This document shows, piece after piece, positions 9,495-17,697 of a DNA stretch of 64,000 nt. Position 1 is the stretch's first letter. Every line of letters starts with the position of its first letter. The translations under genes were made by a program, and so were the position numbers. Below the pieces are notes generated by a model that had not been told where the DNA came from, did not search any database, and saw only the letters and a list, made by a program, of their open reading frames with translations. The stretch comes from PALSA-129 sp963842505 (lineage in GTDB: Bacteria; Acidobacteriota; Terriglobia; Bryobacterales; Bryobacteraceae). The stretch is from NCBI GenBank assembly GCA_963842505.1, contig CAWJGZ010000001.1, positions 248,001-312,000 of the forward strand, in the 5' to 3' direction.

Positions 9495-10505
9495 ATGGAA
9501 GCAGTACTTTTATTGGTTCATACCGAAGCCGATGGCACTCTGGCGAAGCCGGCTTTGGAGGCGCTCACGGCGGCGCTCTCGCTAGGCGGCGAACTGAGTG
9601 TGGGGCTGGTGGGCGGCGCCGTTCAACCGGCCGCCGACCAGATTTCAGGCGCCGGCGCCAAACGCATCTTGGGTGTGGCGGGCGAAGCTTTCACGCAGCC
9701 CCGCTACTCCACTGACGCAGCGGCCGCCGAGGCCATCTGCCGCGCGGCTTCGGCCGCCATCGTGTTGGCGCCGTCTACTTCGCGCTGGGCGCGGGCGCTT
9801 CCGGGCGTCGCTTATCGCCTGGGCGGCCGCGTGGACACGCATGCCACCGGTTTGGCGCTCGATAACGGGACGCCAGTGGTCACACGCTGGTTTTACCGGC
9901 AGCGGATGGAAGCCGTGCTCTCGCGCGCCGAGCGGCCGTGGATGGTGCTGGTCGACCCGGGATGCTTTACGGCCTGGAGTGGACCGGCGGGAGCGGCGAA
10001 TGTGGAAAATGTGGTGGTGGAAGCGCCACAGACGCACACCACCGTCACCGGCGTGCAGGCTCCCAAGGCCGACGAACAGACCATCCGGCCCGACGCCAAG
10101 CTGCTATTCGTGGCCGGCGCCGGATGGACCAAGAAACAAGCCGATGGCGCGGTGCATGGCGCGGAAGCTGAGGCTCTGATTCTGGGCTTCCTGCACGCGA
10201 CCAAAGCATCTTTAGGCGGCAGCAAATCCCTGGTGGATGCCAGCGGTGAGGGGGAAGCGGTGCTGGGCTTCATGACGCACCTGAACCAGATCGGCCAGAC
10301 GGGCGCGACGCCGCGGCATCGCAAGGGGCTTTCCACCTGCTGTCACGGCGAGGAGCCGCACGTGGTGGGATGGCGCTTCGTGAATGAAAGGCGAGCCATC
10401 AATCTGGACCCGAATTGCGGCTGGGCGCGCGGCAAAGCCGATGTGCTCTATGTGGCCGACGCGTTCGAGGTGATGCGCCACGTGAACCAGTTGCTGGGGA
10501 CGTAG
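9495..10505 (+). CDS. etfA: Electron transfer flavoprotein alpha subunit (EtfA/FixB), divergent
   Basis: A 336-residue ETF large subunit, which normally holds the redox-active FAD. The ATG at 9495 follows GGGGAGGAG with good spacing. The N-terminal half is the ETF domain; the C-terminal FAD domain has LFVAGAGWT and NQIGQTGATPRHRKG. The canonical IAVGISGAIQH stretch is replaced by GLSTCCHGEEPHVVGW, which contains a Cys-Cys-His, while the later ADVLYVADAFEVM corresponds to the conserved GDLFEVVP region. It therefore belongs to a divergent ETF group with a modified flavin pocket. It closes the operon that starts at 4500. Confidence 0.83.
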   Translation: MEAVLLLVHTEADGTLAKPALEALTAALSLGGELSVGLVGGAVQPAADQISGAGAKRILGVAGEAFTQPRYSTDAAAAEAICRAASAAIVLAPSTSRWARALPGVAYRLGGRVDTHATGLALDNGTPVVTRWFYRQRMEAVLSRAERPWMVLVDPGCFTAWSGPAGAANVENVVVEAPQTHTTVTGVQAPKADEQTIRPDAKLLFVAGAGWTKKQADGAVHGAEAEALILGFLHATKASLGGSKSLVDASGEGEAVLGFMTHLNQIGQTGATPRHRKGLSTCCHGEEPHVVGWRFVNERRAINLDPNCGWARGKADVLYVADAFEVMRHVNQLLGT

Positions 10506-10572
10506 TTACCAGACCGCGGGCTGGAAAGAGCCGCAGAGGCGAACCAGGCGTTATCGCCCAGTTCATCCGGCA

Positions 10573-10601
10573 TTGACCGTTGAGGCGCAGTAGGCTATGC
10601 T
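10573..10601 (+). promoter_or_regulatory. Sigma-70-type promoter of glnA
   Basis: TTGACC at 10573 and TATGCT at 10596 are separated by exactly 17 bp, 58 bp upstream of the glnA start codon. The gap from 10506 to 10658 contains no gene. No NtrC-type sigma-54 site was seen here. Confidence 0.6.
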
Positions 10602-10658
10602 AGAACAAACCTGCGACTGCGACAATCCCACCTATCTGAATGCCCGCCTGGAGGATGA

Positions 10659-12068
10659 ATGAGTCCGCATGAAGTTTTGGAATTTGCCAAGAAGAACGAT
10701 GCCAAGCAACTCGATCTGAGATTTACCGACATTCCGAGTTTGCAGCATCACGTTTCCTACCCGATCAGCGAACTGGACGAAAGCAGCTTCGAAGAGGGTT
10801 TCGGCATGGATGGATCGAGTATCCGCGGTTGGGCGGCGATCCACGAAAGCGACATGCTCCTGATCCCCGATCCGAACACCGCCCTGATGGATCCCTTCGC
10901 GGAGATCCCCACGTTGGTGATGTACGGCGACGTCAAGGACCCCATCACCAAGCAACGATACGAGCGCGACCCGCGCTGGATCGCGCAGAAGGCCGAACTC
11001 TTCCTGAAGAATAGCGGCGTGGCCGACACGGCCTACTTCGGCGCCGAAGCCGAGTTCTTCATTTTCGATAACATCAGCTTCGACCAGAATCAACATTGCG
11101 GTTTTTACTTTATCGACGCGGAGGAAGGCCGCTGGAACTCGGGGCGGCGCGAGAACAATCTGGGCTACCGCCCGCGCTACAAGGAAGGATACTTCCCGGT
11201 GCCGCCCACCGACCACTACCAGGATCTGCGCAGCGAAATGGTGCAGACCATGATTAAGTGCGGCCTGCACATTGAGTGTCATCACCACGAAGTCGCCACC
11301 GGCGGCCAATGCGAGATCGACCAGCGCTTCGACACGCTGGTGAAATCGGCGGACAACATGATGCTCTATAAGTACATCATCCGCAACGTGGCGAACCAGT
11401 ACGGCAAGACCGTGACCTTCATGCCCAAGCCGCTCTTCGGCGATAACGGCAGCGGCATGCACTGCCACCAGAGTTTGTGGAAAGACGGCAAGGCGCTGTT
11501 CAGCGGCGACGGCTATGCGGGCTTCAGCCAGCTCGGGCTGTACTACATTGGCGGGCTGCTGAAGCACGCGCGGGCGCTATCGGCCATCATCGCCCCCACC
11601 ACCAACAGTTACAAGCGGCTGGTGCCGGGTTACGAGGCGCCGGTAAACCTGGCGTATTCGCGGCGCAACCGCTCGGCGGCCTGCCGCATCCCGATGTATT
11701 CGGCGAGCCCCAAAGCCAAGCGCGTGGAGTTCCGGCCGCCGGATCCGGCCGCCAATCCTTACCTGGCGTTCGCCGCCATGTTGATGGCGGGGATGGACGG
11801 AGTCGTCAACAAGATCCACCCTGGCGAGCCCCTGGACAAGGACATCTACGATCTTTCGCCGGAGGAAATGAAGAGCGTGCCGTCCATGCCGGGATCGCTC
11901 GACGAAGCGCTGCATTGCTTCGAGGAAGATCACGCGTTCCTGCTGAGGGGCGACGTCTTCACCGAAGAGCTGATCGAAACCTACATCGAATACAAGCGCA
12001 AGTACGAGGCGGAGGCGGTGAGATTGCGCCCGCACCCCTACGAATTTGCGCTGTACTACGACATCTAG
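10659..12068 (+). CDS. glnA: Glutamine synthetase, type I
   Basis: Forms glutamine from glutamate, ammonia and ATP; a cytoplasmic dodecamer. The 469 residues match the length of GSI-beta enzymes. Recognisable parts are FGMDGSSIRGW (N-terminal loop), AEAEFFIF (metal ligands), HCHQSLW and NGSGMHCHQ, APTTNSYKRLVPGYEAPVN, and the adenylylation site IYDLSPEE with its Tyr at residue 397, the same number as in E. coli. The ATG follows TGGAGGATGA. Adenylylation is expected because the modifying enzyme GlnE is encoded two genes downstream. The stop codon is followed by a double hairpin. Confidence 0.97.
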   Translation: MSPHEVLEFAKKNDAKQLDLRFTDIPSLQHHVSYPISELDESSFEEGFGMDGSSIRGWAAIHESDMLLIPDPNTALMDPFAEIPTLVMYGDVKDPITKQRYERDPRWIAQKAELFLKNSGVADTAYFGAEAEFFIFDNISFDQNQHCGFYFIDAEEGRWNSGRRENNLGYRPRYKEGYFPVPPTDHYQDLRSEMVQTMIKCGLHIECHHHEVATGGQCEIDQRFDTLVKSADNMMLYKYIIRNVANQYGKTVTFMPKPLFGDNGSGMHCHQSLWKDGKALFSGDGYAGFSQLGLYYIGGLLKHARALSAIIAPTTNSYKRLVPGYEAPVNLAYSRRNRSAACRIPMYSASPKAKRVEFRPPDPAANPYLAFAAMLMAGMDGVVNKIHPGEPLDKDIYDLSPEEMKSVPSMPGSLDEALHCFEEDHAFLLRGDVFTEELIETYIEYKRKYEAEAVRLRPHPYEFALYYDI

Positions 12069-12070
12069 AC

Positions 12071-12103
12071 AAGGGCTTCGCCCTTGAAATCCCCGCGGGA
12101 TTT
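12071..12103 (+). terminator. Double hairpin after glnA (repeat-associated)
   Basis: Two adjacent hairpins begin 2 bp after the glnA stop: AAGGGC-TTC-GCCCTT (12071-12085) and AAATCCC-CGC-GGGATTT (12087-12103). The second is shared with the site after the porin gene at 26306-26322. No long T-run follows, so it may be a processing or attenuation site rather than a simple intrinsic terminator. Confidence 0.5.
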
Positions 12104-12148
12104 GGAAGCGGGAAGTCAAGAAGTCAGAGGCGCAACGGCGGACCTGGC

Positions 12149-12643
12149 ATGCAGGGCACGATCGTACAGATTAATATTTCTCCAGGAGGCCTCCCGAAAC
12201 GTCCGGTTTCGGGAGGCTTTTGTACGCCGCTGGGCCTTGCGGGGGACCTCCACGCGCATCCTCAGGTTCACGGCGGGCCACGCAAGGCGCTGCTGCTGAT
12301 CGCGGCCGAAGTGGTGGAGGAGCTGCAAGCCGCCGGTTATCCGGTTTTTTTCGGCGCCATGGGAGAAAACCTCACCACGCGCGGGATCGACGTGCGCCGC
12401 CTGCGGATTGGAGACCGGCTGCGCGCGGGCGGGGCGCTAATCGAAATCACGCAACCGCGCGGGCCGTGCCGGGCGTTGGAAATTTACGGCGAGACGCTGG
12501 GCCGCGCCATCTACGACGAGCGGGTCAAGGCGCTGGACCACACATCGCCGCGTTGGGGCATGAGCGGCTTCTATGCCAGCGTGGTGGAAGGGGGCCCCAT
12601 CGGCGTGTCGGATATAATTGCAGTCGTGGCCCAGTTAGCCTGA
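12149..12643 (+). CDS. MOSC-domain protein
   Basis: A 164-residue stand-alone MOSC domain protein of the YiiM-like kind, a family tied to molybdenum-cofactor sulfur chemistry; the real substrate is unknown. The start at ATG 12149 gives the family's usual opening IVQINISPGGLPKRPV. Then come GLAGDLHAHPQVHGGPRKAL, the MGENLTT motif, and ITQPRGPCRALEIYG with the conserved Cys. It lies between glnA and glnE and ends 3 bp before glnE, so it is probably cotranscribed with glnE. A very strong hairpin lies inside its first 25 codons. Confidence 0.82.
   Translation: MQGTIVQINISPGGLPKRPVSGGFCTPLGLAGDLHAHPQVHGGPRKALLLIAAEVVEELQAAGYPVFFGAMGENLTTRGIDVRRLRIGDRLRAGGALIEITQPRGPCRALEIYGETLGRAIYDERVKALDHTSPRWGMSGFYASVVEGGPIGVSDIIAVVAQLA
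12189..12221 (+). terminator. Perfect 12-bp hairpin plus T-run inside the MOSC reading frame
   Basis: GCCTCCCGAAAC at 12189-12200, a 5-base loop, and its exact complement at 12206-12217, followed by TTTTGT. It has the form of an intrinsic terminator but encodes the conserved GGLPKRPVSGGF region of the MOSC protein, 40 bp after its start codon. It could be an attenuator between glnA and the downstream genes. Confidence 0.55.
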
Positions 12644-12646
12644 CGC

Positions 12647-15454
12647 ATGGAGAGTTCGCTGGACGTCCTCCGCCTGGGGGCGGGGTTGCCGGAGCGCGTA
12701 GCGGCGCGGATACAAATGTTGCTGGCCGCCGCGCCCAACCCGCAAGCAGCCGCACGGTTGCTGGAGCGGCTGCGGCAGCATTCGCCTTCGGCATTCGACC
12801 GCATCGCCAGTTCTCCCGCGGCGCTACGCTGCGCGGTGAATATCTTTTCGTACAGCCAGTTCCTTTCTGAAAAAATTCTTCAGAGCCCGGAGCGGATTCT
12901 GCGAGTGGCCAGTTCGGGGAGCCTCTACCGTGTGCTCTCGGCCGAGGAATACGCCAAGCGGCTGATCGAGTTTCTCGGAAATGATCCAGCCGGCGTGCCG
13001 ACGGCGGTGGATCTGGCGCGGTTCCGGCGGCAGGAGTTGCTGCGCATCGTGCTGCGCGACGCGATGGGCGTTGCGGCGCTTTCGGACGTGACGGAAGAAC
13101 TCTCCAACCTGGCCGACGCAATTCTGCACGTCACCTACGGCCGCATTCGCGCGGAGCTGGTGCAGAGGCACGGAGAGCCGCGTCTGGCGGACGGAACGGC
13201 CTGCGGCTTTTCCGTGATTTCGCTGGGGAAGCTGGGCGGCCAGGAGTTGAACTACAGTTCGGATATCGACCTGATGTTCGTATATGGCGGCCGCGGCGAG
13301 ACCAATGGCGCGATGCGGCTCAGCAACAAAGAGTTCTACAAGAAGGTCGCGAACGACTATACGGCGTTGCTCTCAGCTTATACCGCCGAGGGCCAGTGCT
13401 ACCGCGTGGATCTGCGTCTGCGGCCGGATGGAACGCTGGGCGAGATCTGCATCTCCGAAGAAGGCGCCCGGCTCTACTACGCGGAGCGGGCGCGCGATTG
13501 GGAAAAGCAGATGCTTATCAAGGCGCGCGTGTCGGCGGGCGAACCCGGGCCGGGCGCGGCGCTGCTGGATTTTGTGGAGCCGCTGATTTACCAGAGCTCG
13601 CTCGATTTCCGCAGCCTGGAGGCCGTTTCAGAGACGCGGCAGCGAATCAGCGAGAAGATGGCGGCGAAGAAGGGCCGCCGCCGCGGGTTGGATATCAAGC
13701 TGGCGCCGGGGGGCATCCGCGACATCGAGTTTCTGGTGCAGTGCCTGCAACGTCTGTACGGCGGGCGGGAACAATGGGTGCGGCACGGCGGCACGATGTT
13801 TGCGCTGTTCCGCTTGCGCGACAAGGGGCTGCTCTCCGACGCGGAATACGCCCGGCTGCTGGCGGCATACCAGTTTCTTCGCCAACTGGAGCACCGTCTC
13901 CAGATGGACGAGGACCGGCAAACTCACACTCTGCCCACGGACGCCGCGGGACTTGATCTGCTGGCGCGCAAAATGCCGCGCGAAGCCACCGGCACGCCAC
14001 TCGACGGCGAAACGCTGAAACAGCGCCTGGCGGAACATCAGGCGGCCGTGCTGGAAGTCTACGACCGGGTAGTCCACATGCAGCAGCCAGCGGACGAACG
14101 GCCGGCGGCCGGGGCGGCCGCGGTCGAACAGGAAGCGGAGGCGGCGACGCCGGACAGCAGCCTCAGCCGCGTGCTGGAGCAGCGCGCTCCGCGGCTGGCA
14201 GCGGCCGCCGGCGCCAGCCTGCACCGCGGCCGCGAGCGGTTCACGTATTTCGTGGAAAAGGCCATATCCAGCCCGGAGGTACTCGCCCGGCTGGATGCGG
14301 ACGTCAGGCTGACGGCCGGGGTTCTCGATATTTTTGAGCACAGCGCGCATTTTGCCGACGACCTGCTGCGCTTTCCGGAACTGCTGGATGAGATCGGCCG
14401 TGTCCCATGCTTCGAAGGCGAGCCGCTTGAGGACAGCGGCGCTCTGCGCCGTTTCTACCGCCGCCAGATGGTTCGCATCCAAAGCGAAAGCCTGCTGCAG
14501 CCGGCGCCCATCTTCACGACGCTGCAGAAGACCTCGGCGCTGGCCGACGTGGTAGTGGATGCGGCTTACCAGATTGCCGTGAGCGAAGCGCCGCATGACG
14601 CCGGCCCTCGCCGCCAGCAGATGATGGTAATCGGGCTGGGACGGCTCGGCATGAGCGAATTCGATCTCGGTTCCGACGCCGATCTGATTTTCGTCATTCC
14701 GGACGAGGAGGCGGGCGAGCACGACTTCTGGACCGGCGTGGCCGAGCGCATGATCCAGACCATGAGCGCCTACACCGGCGAGGGAATGATGTTCGCGGTG
14801 GATACCCGGCTGAGGCCGAACGGCCGCGCGGGCGACCTGGTACAGCCGGAGAGCGCATATAAGAGCTATTTCGCGGAGCACGCCAAAGCCTGGGAAGGCA
14901 TCACTTACATGAAGTCGCGGGGCGTGGCGGGAGACGTGGAACGGGCCACCGGTTTCCTGCACGAGTTGCAGGAGCTGGATTGGCGCCGCTACGGACAGAG
15001 TATGCGCTCGCGCAAGGAACTGGCGGAAATGCGGGCGCGCCTGGAGCGCGAGCAAGGGCAGCGCAATCCATTCAAGGCCGGCGCCGGCGGCTACTACGAT
15101 ATCGATTTTGCGCTGATGTATTTGCGGCTCAAGAGCGCGGGCATCTTTTACAAGGTGTTGAACACGCCCGAGCGCATCGATGTGATCGAAAAGATGGGGC
15201 ACCTGGACCGCGAAGATGCCGATTTTCTGCGCGAGGCGGCCACCTTCTACCGCGCGGTGGACCATGGCCAGCGCGTCTCGACGGGACACGTGGAGGCCAC
15301 CTTGCCGGCATCGCCGGCGCAGTTGGAAATACTGACCAACCTGGTAAGAAGATGGACTCCGGAGCATCTTCACGACCGGAGCATCGACACGGTGCTGGGC
15401 GAAATCCGCGGGCGCACGCGGGAGTTCTTCAACCGGGTGTTTGGACGGGCATGA
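12647..15454 (+). CDS. glnE: Bifunctional glutamine-synthetase adenylyltransferase/deadenylylase
   Basis: Adds AMP to and removes AMP from the glnA Tyr, switching glutamine synthetase off and on. The 935 residues match the usual length of about 945. Two nucleotidyltransferase domains are clear. The N-terminal deadenylylase has SLGKLGGQELNYSSDIDLMF (about residues 192-211). The C-terminal adenylylase has GLGRLGMSEFDLGSDADLIF (about 664-683). Each has the G-G/S-x-D-x-D type metal site. The linker around residues 470-510 is Ala/Glu-rich and variable. The start follows MOSC by 3 bp; the stop overlaps the next start by 4 bp. Nearness to its substrate gene glnA supports the call. Confidence 0.95.
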   Translation: MESSLDVLRLGAGLPERVAARIQMLLAAAPNPQAAARLLERLRQHSPSAFDRIASSPAALRCAVNIFSYSQFLSEKILQSPERILRVASSGSLYRVLSAEEYAKRLIEFLGNDPAGVPTAVDLARFRRQELLRIVLRDAMGVAALSDVTEELSNLADAILHVTYGRIRAELVQRHGEPRLADGTACGFSVISLGKLGGQELNYSSDIDLMFVYGGRGETNGAMRLSNKEFYKKVANDYTALLSAYTAEGQCYRVDLRLRPDGTLGEICISEEGARLYYAERARDWEKQMLIKARVSAGEPGPGAALLDFVEPLIYQSSLDFRSLEAVSETRQRISEKMAAKKGRRRGLDIKLAPGGIRDIEFLVQCLQRLYGGREQWVRHGGTMFALFRLRDKGLLSDAEYARLLAAYQFLRQLEHRLQMDEDRQTHTLPTDAAGLDLLARKMPREATGTPLDGETLKQRLAEHQAAVLEVYDRVVHMQQPADERPAAGAAAVEQEAEAATPDSSLSRVLEQRAPRLAAAAGASLHRGRERFTYFVEKAISSPEVLARLDADVRLTAGVLDIFEHSAHFADDLLRFPELLDEIGRVPCFEGEPLEDSGALRRFYRRQMVRIQSESLLQPAPIFTTLQKTSALADVVVDAAYQIAVSEAPHDAGPRRQQMMVIGLGRLGMSEFDLGSDADLIFVIPDEEAGEHDFWTGVAERMIQTMSAYTGEGMMFAVDTRLRPNGRAGDLVQPESAYKSYFAEHAKAWEGITYMKSRGVAGDVERATGFLHELQELDWRRYGQSMRSRKELAEMRARLEREQGQRNPFKAGAGGYYDIDFALMYLRLKSAGIFYKVLNTPERIDVIEKMGHLDREDADFLREAATFYRAVDHGQRVSTGHVEATLPASPAQLEILTNLVRRWTPEHLHDRSIDTVLGEIRGRTREFFNRVFGRA

Positions 15455-16887
15455 AGGCGCTACGGTTCGGCCTTTCGGTCCTGGCGGTGGCGGCGGTTCT
15501 CGCGCTGTATAGCGCGGTTCACGTCAACAACACCACCGTTGCGCTGAGCCTTTTGCTGGCCATCCTGGCGATCTCCGCGCGGTGGGGCCTGGCGGAGGCC
15601 ACCATCGCATCGGTGGCAGCGGTGCTGGGGTTCAACTACTGGTTTCTCCCGCCGGTGGGCACCCTGACCATTCAGGATCCGCAGAACTGGGTGGCCTTGC
15701 TGGTCTTTCTAGCGACGGCCGCGACCGCCAGCCAGCTTTCCGCGCGAGCGCGCCGCCGGACGGCAGAAGCGGAGGCGCGGCGACAGGAAATCGAACGGCT
15801 CTACACGCTGGTGCAGGCCATGATGCTCACCGGCAACGCCCGAAAGACCATTCGCGAGTTTGTTCACACGGTGGTCAAAGTCTTCGGGTGCGTGGCGGCG
15901 GCGTTCTACTACCGCCCCACCGAGGAGTTTTTCCGCTCCGGGCCGGAAAGCGCCGTGGTCAGCGATCACGAGCTTCTGGCAGTGGCGGAGATCGATGAGG
16001 TGTCGATGGATGCGCCGCGCGCCGTGGCGCTTGCGCCAGTCCGGCTGGGAGTGAGGCCTATGGGGAGTATGGCACTCATCGGGCCCCTGCCCTCCGCGCA
16101 AATGGTGCGCGCCATTGTAAACCTGATCGCCATCACTATCGAGAAAGCGCGGGCGCTCGAAGACGCGAGTCACGCGGAGGCGGCGCGGCAGGGGGAAGCC
16201 CTGAAATCAGCGCTGCTGGATTCGCTGGCGCACGATATCAAGACCCCGCTCACCTCGATCAAAGCCGCGGTGACCAGCCTGCTGGGGAACTCCGCGGCGG
16301 CCGACAACGAACTCCTCACGATCATCAACGAAGAGACCGACCGGCTGAACCAGTTGGCGGCGGAAGTCATCGAGATGGCGCGCATCGAGGCCGGCAAACT
16401 GCATTTGGAAAAGCAGCCGGTGGTGGTGGCTGAACTGATTTCGGGAGCGCTCGCGGACCTGGCGCCGGCGATGCAGAATCGGCCGGTGACGGTGCGTGTG
16501 CCGGACGGGCTCCCGGCGGCGGAGGCGGATCGCGATTTCGCGATGCAGGTGGTCAAGCAGTTTATGGAAAACGCGCTCAAGTACACGCCGGAAGGTTCGC
16601 CGATCGAAATCTCGGCGGAGCTGAAGAGTGGGAAGATCGTGATCGGGGTCGCGGACCGCGGACCGGGCATCGAAGAGAACGAACGGGCCAGCATTTTCGA
16701 CAAGTTCTTCCGCGGGCGGCGGCATCGTTTCGACACCAAAGGAACCGGGATGGGACTGGCAATCGCCAAAGGAATTGTGGAAGCGCACGGCGAGCGGCTC
16801 TGGGTGGAAAGCGAGCCGGGTCAGGGTTCGGTATTTTATTTCTCACTGGCAGCCAGCGCTGGAGGCACCACACATGAGCGCCGGTAA
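15451..16887 (+). CDS. kdpD: KdpD-type sensor histidine kinase lacking the N-terminal KdpD/Usp module
   Basis: Membrane histidine kinase that would phosphorylate KdpE. It corresponds only to the C-terminal half of a classical KdpD: four transmembrane segments in residues 1-105 (DUF4118-like), a coiled linker, a GAF-like region, the H-box SLAHDIKTPLTS with His about 261, and an ATPase domain with NALKYTPEG, DRGPGIEENE and GTGMGLAIAKG. The 478 residues compare with about 890 in E. coli, whose missing N-terminal region is found as two separate genes at 26487-28696. The start ATG 15451 overlaps the glnE stop; the end overlaps kdpE by 14 bp. Confidence 0.9.
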   Translation: MKALRFGLSVLAVAAVLALYSAVHVNNTTVALSLLLAILAISARWGLAEATIASVAAVLGFNYWFLPPVGTLTIQDPQNWVALLVFLATAATASQLSARARRRTAEAEARRQEIERLYTLVQAMMLTGNARKTIREFVHTVVKVFGCVAAAFYYRPTEEFFRSGPESAVVSDHELLAVAEIDEVSMDAPRAVALAPVRLGVRPMGSMALIGPLPSAQMVRAIVNLIAITIEKARALEDASHAEAARQGEALKSALLDSLAHDIKTPLTSIKAAVTSLLGNSAAADNELLTIINEETDRLNQLAAEVIEMARIEAGKLHLEKQPVVVAELISGALADLAPAMQNRPVTVRVPDGLPAAEADRDFAMQVVKQFMENALKYTPEGSPIEISAELKSGKIVIGVADRGPGIEENERASIFDKFFRGRRHRFDTKGTGMGLAIAKGIVEAHGERLWVESEPGQGSVFYFSLAASAGGTTHERR

Positions 16888-17566
16888 GATTCTGGTAGTG
16901 GATGACGACCCGCAGATCCGCCGGGTAATGAAGGCGACGCTGGTAGGTCACAACTACGAAGTGATCGAAGCGCGCACGGGCGAAGACGCGCTCGAGAAGA
17001 CCCCGCAGGAGATGCCGAACCTGGTGCTGCTCGACATGAACATGCCGGGAATGGGGGGCCTCGAAACGTGCCGGGCTCTGCGCGCCGGCTCCGACATTCC
17101 GGTGATTATTCTTTCCGTGCGGAACAGCGAAAAGGACAAGGTGGCGGCGCTCGATGCCGGCGCCGACGATTATGTCACCAAGCCTTTCAGCATCGAAGAA
17201 CTATTGGCGCGCATCCGGGCGGCGCTGCGGCGGTCGTCGCCGGAAAGCGGACCGCAGGCGTTCCATTCGGCGGACCTGGAAATCGACTTCCAGAGCCGGC
17301 GCGTCCATGCGCGCGGCAAAGACGTGCGGCTCACACCCAAGGAATTCGAGCTGCTGCGCTACCTGGTGGCGCACGCCGGCAAGCCGGTGACCCACCGTGA
17401 GCTGCTGCAGGCGGTATGGGGACCGGACTACGGCGACGAGCCGGAATACCTGCGCGTGTTCATCAACCAGGTGCGCAAGAAGATCGAGGCCAATCCGGCC
17501 AAACCGCAATACATTCTGACGGAGCCGTGGGTGGGCTACCGGTTCGCCGCGGTCACAGAGGGCTGA
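16874..17566 (+). CDS. kdpE: KdpE-type OmpR-family response regulator
   Basis: DNA-binding response regulator expected to activate kdpFABC under potassium limitation or osmotic stress. Receiver domain with acidic residues in ILVVDDDPQ, phospho-acceptor Asp about 54 in LLDMNMPG, and Lys in YVTKPFS. The C-terminal winged helix has LTPKEFELLRYLVAHAGKPV and VFINQVRKKIEANP. The 230 residues match KdpE. ATG 16874 is chosen because it opens with SAGKILVVDDD; it lies inside the end of the kinase gene, which indicates coupled translation. It ends just before a dispersed palindromic repeat. Confidence 0.93.
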   Translation: MSAGKILVVDDDPQIRRVMKATLVGHNYEVIEARTGEDALEKTPQEMPNLVLLDMNMPGMGGLETCRALRAGSDIPVIILSVRNSEKDKVAALDAGADDYVTKPFSIEELLARIRAALRRSSPESGPQAFHSADLEIDFQSRRVHARGKDVRLTPKEFELLRYLVAHAGKPVTHRELLQAVWGPDYGDEPEYLRVFINQVRKKIEANPAKPQYILTEPWVGYRFAAVTEG

Positions 17567-17573
17567 GCTCAAA

Positions 17574-17697
17574 CCACCCGTGGAGCAGGCTTTCCAGCCT
17601 GCAACGCCGACATTCTTGTCGGCGCTAACGCCGGCTGGAAAGCCGGCGTTGCGGGCCGAAGGCCTGGCCGGAGGCCCGCTCCACATCACATCCTGTA
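17574..17697. repeat. Dispersed palindromic repeat, copy 2 (intact)
   Basis: An intact, inverted copy of the element at 2227-2324/3718-3743, differing by a few bases and a short insertion near the GGCCGGAGGC end. It contains the palindromes CGCCGACATTCTTGTCGGCG and CGCCGGCTGGAAAGCCGGCG. It fills the space between the convergent kdpE and antiporter genes and runs into the antiporter frame. A role as bidirectional terminator is inferred. Confidence 0.88.

Noticed and set aside
13628..15373. 581-residue minus-strand open frame opposite glnE
   Set aside because: Arg/Gln/His-rich shadow of glnE with no domain features; glnE is complete on the plus strand.
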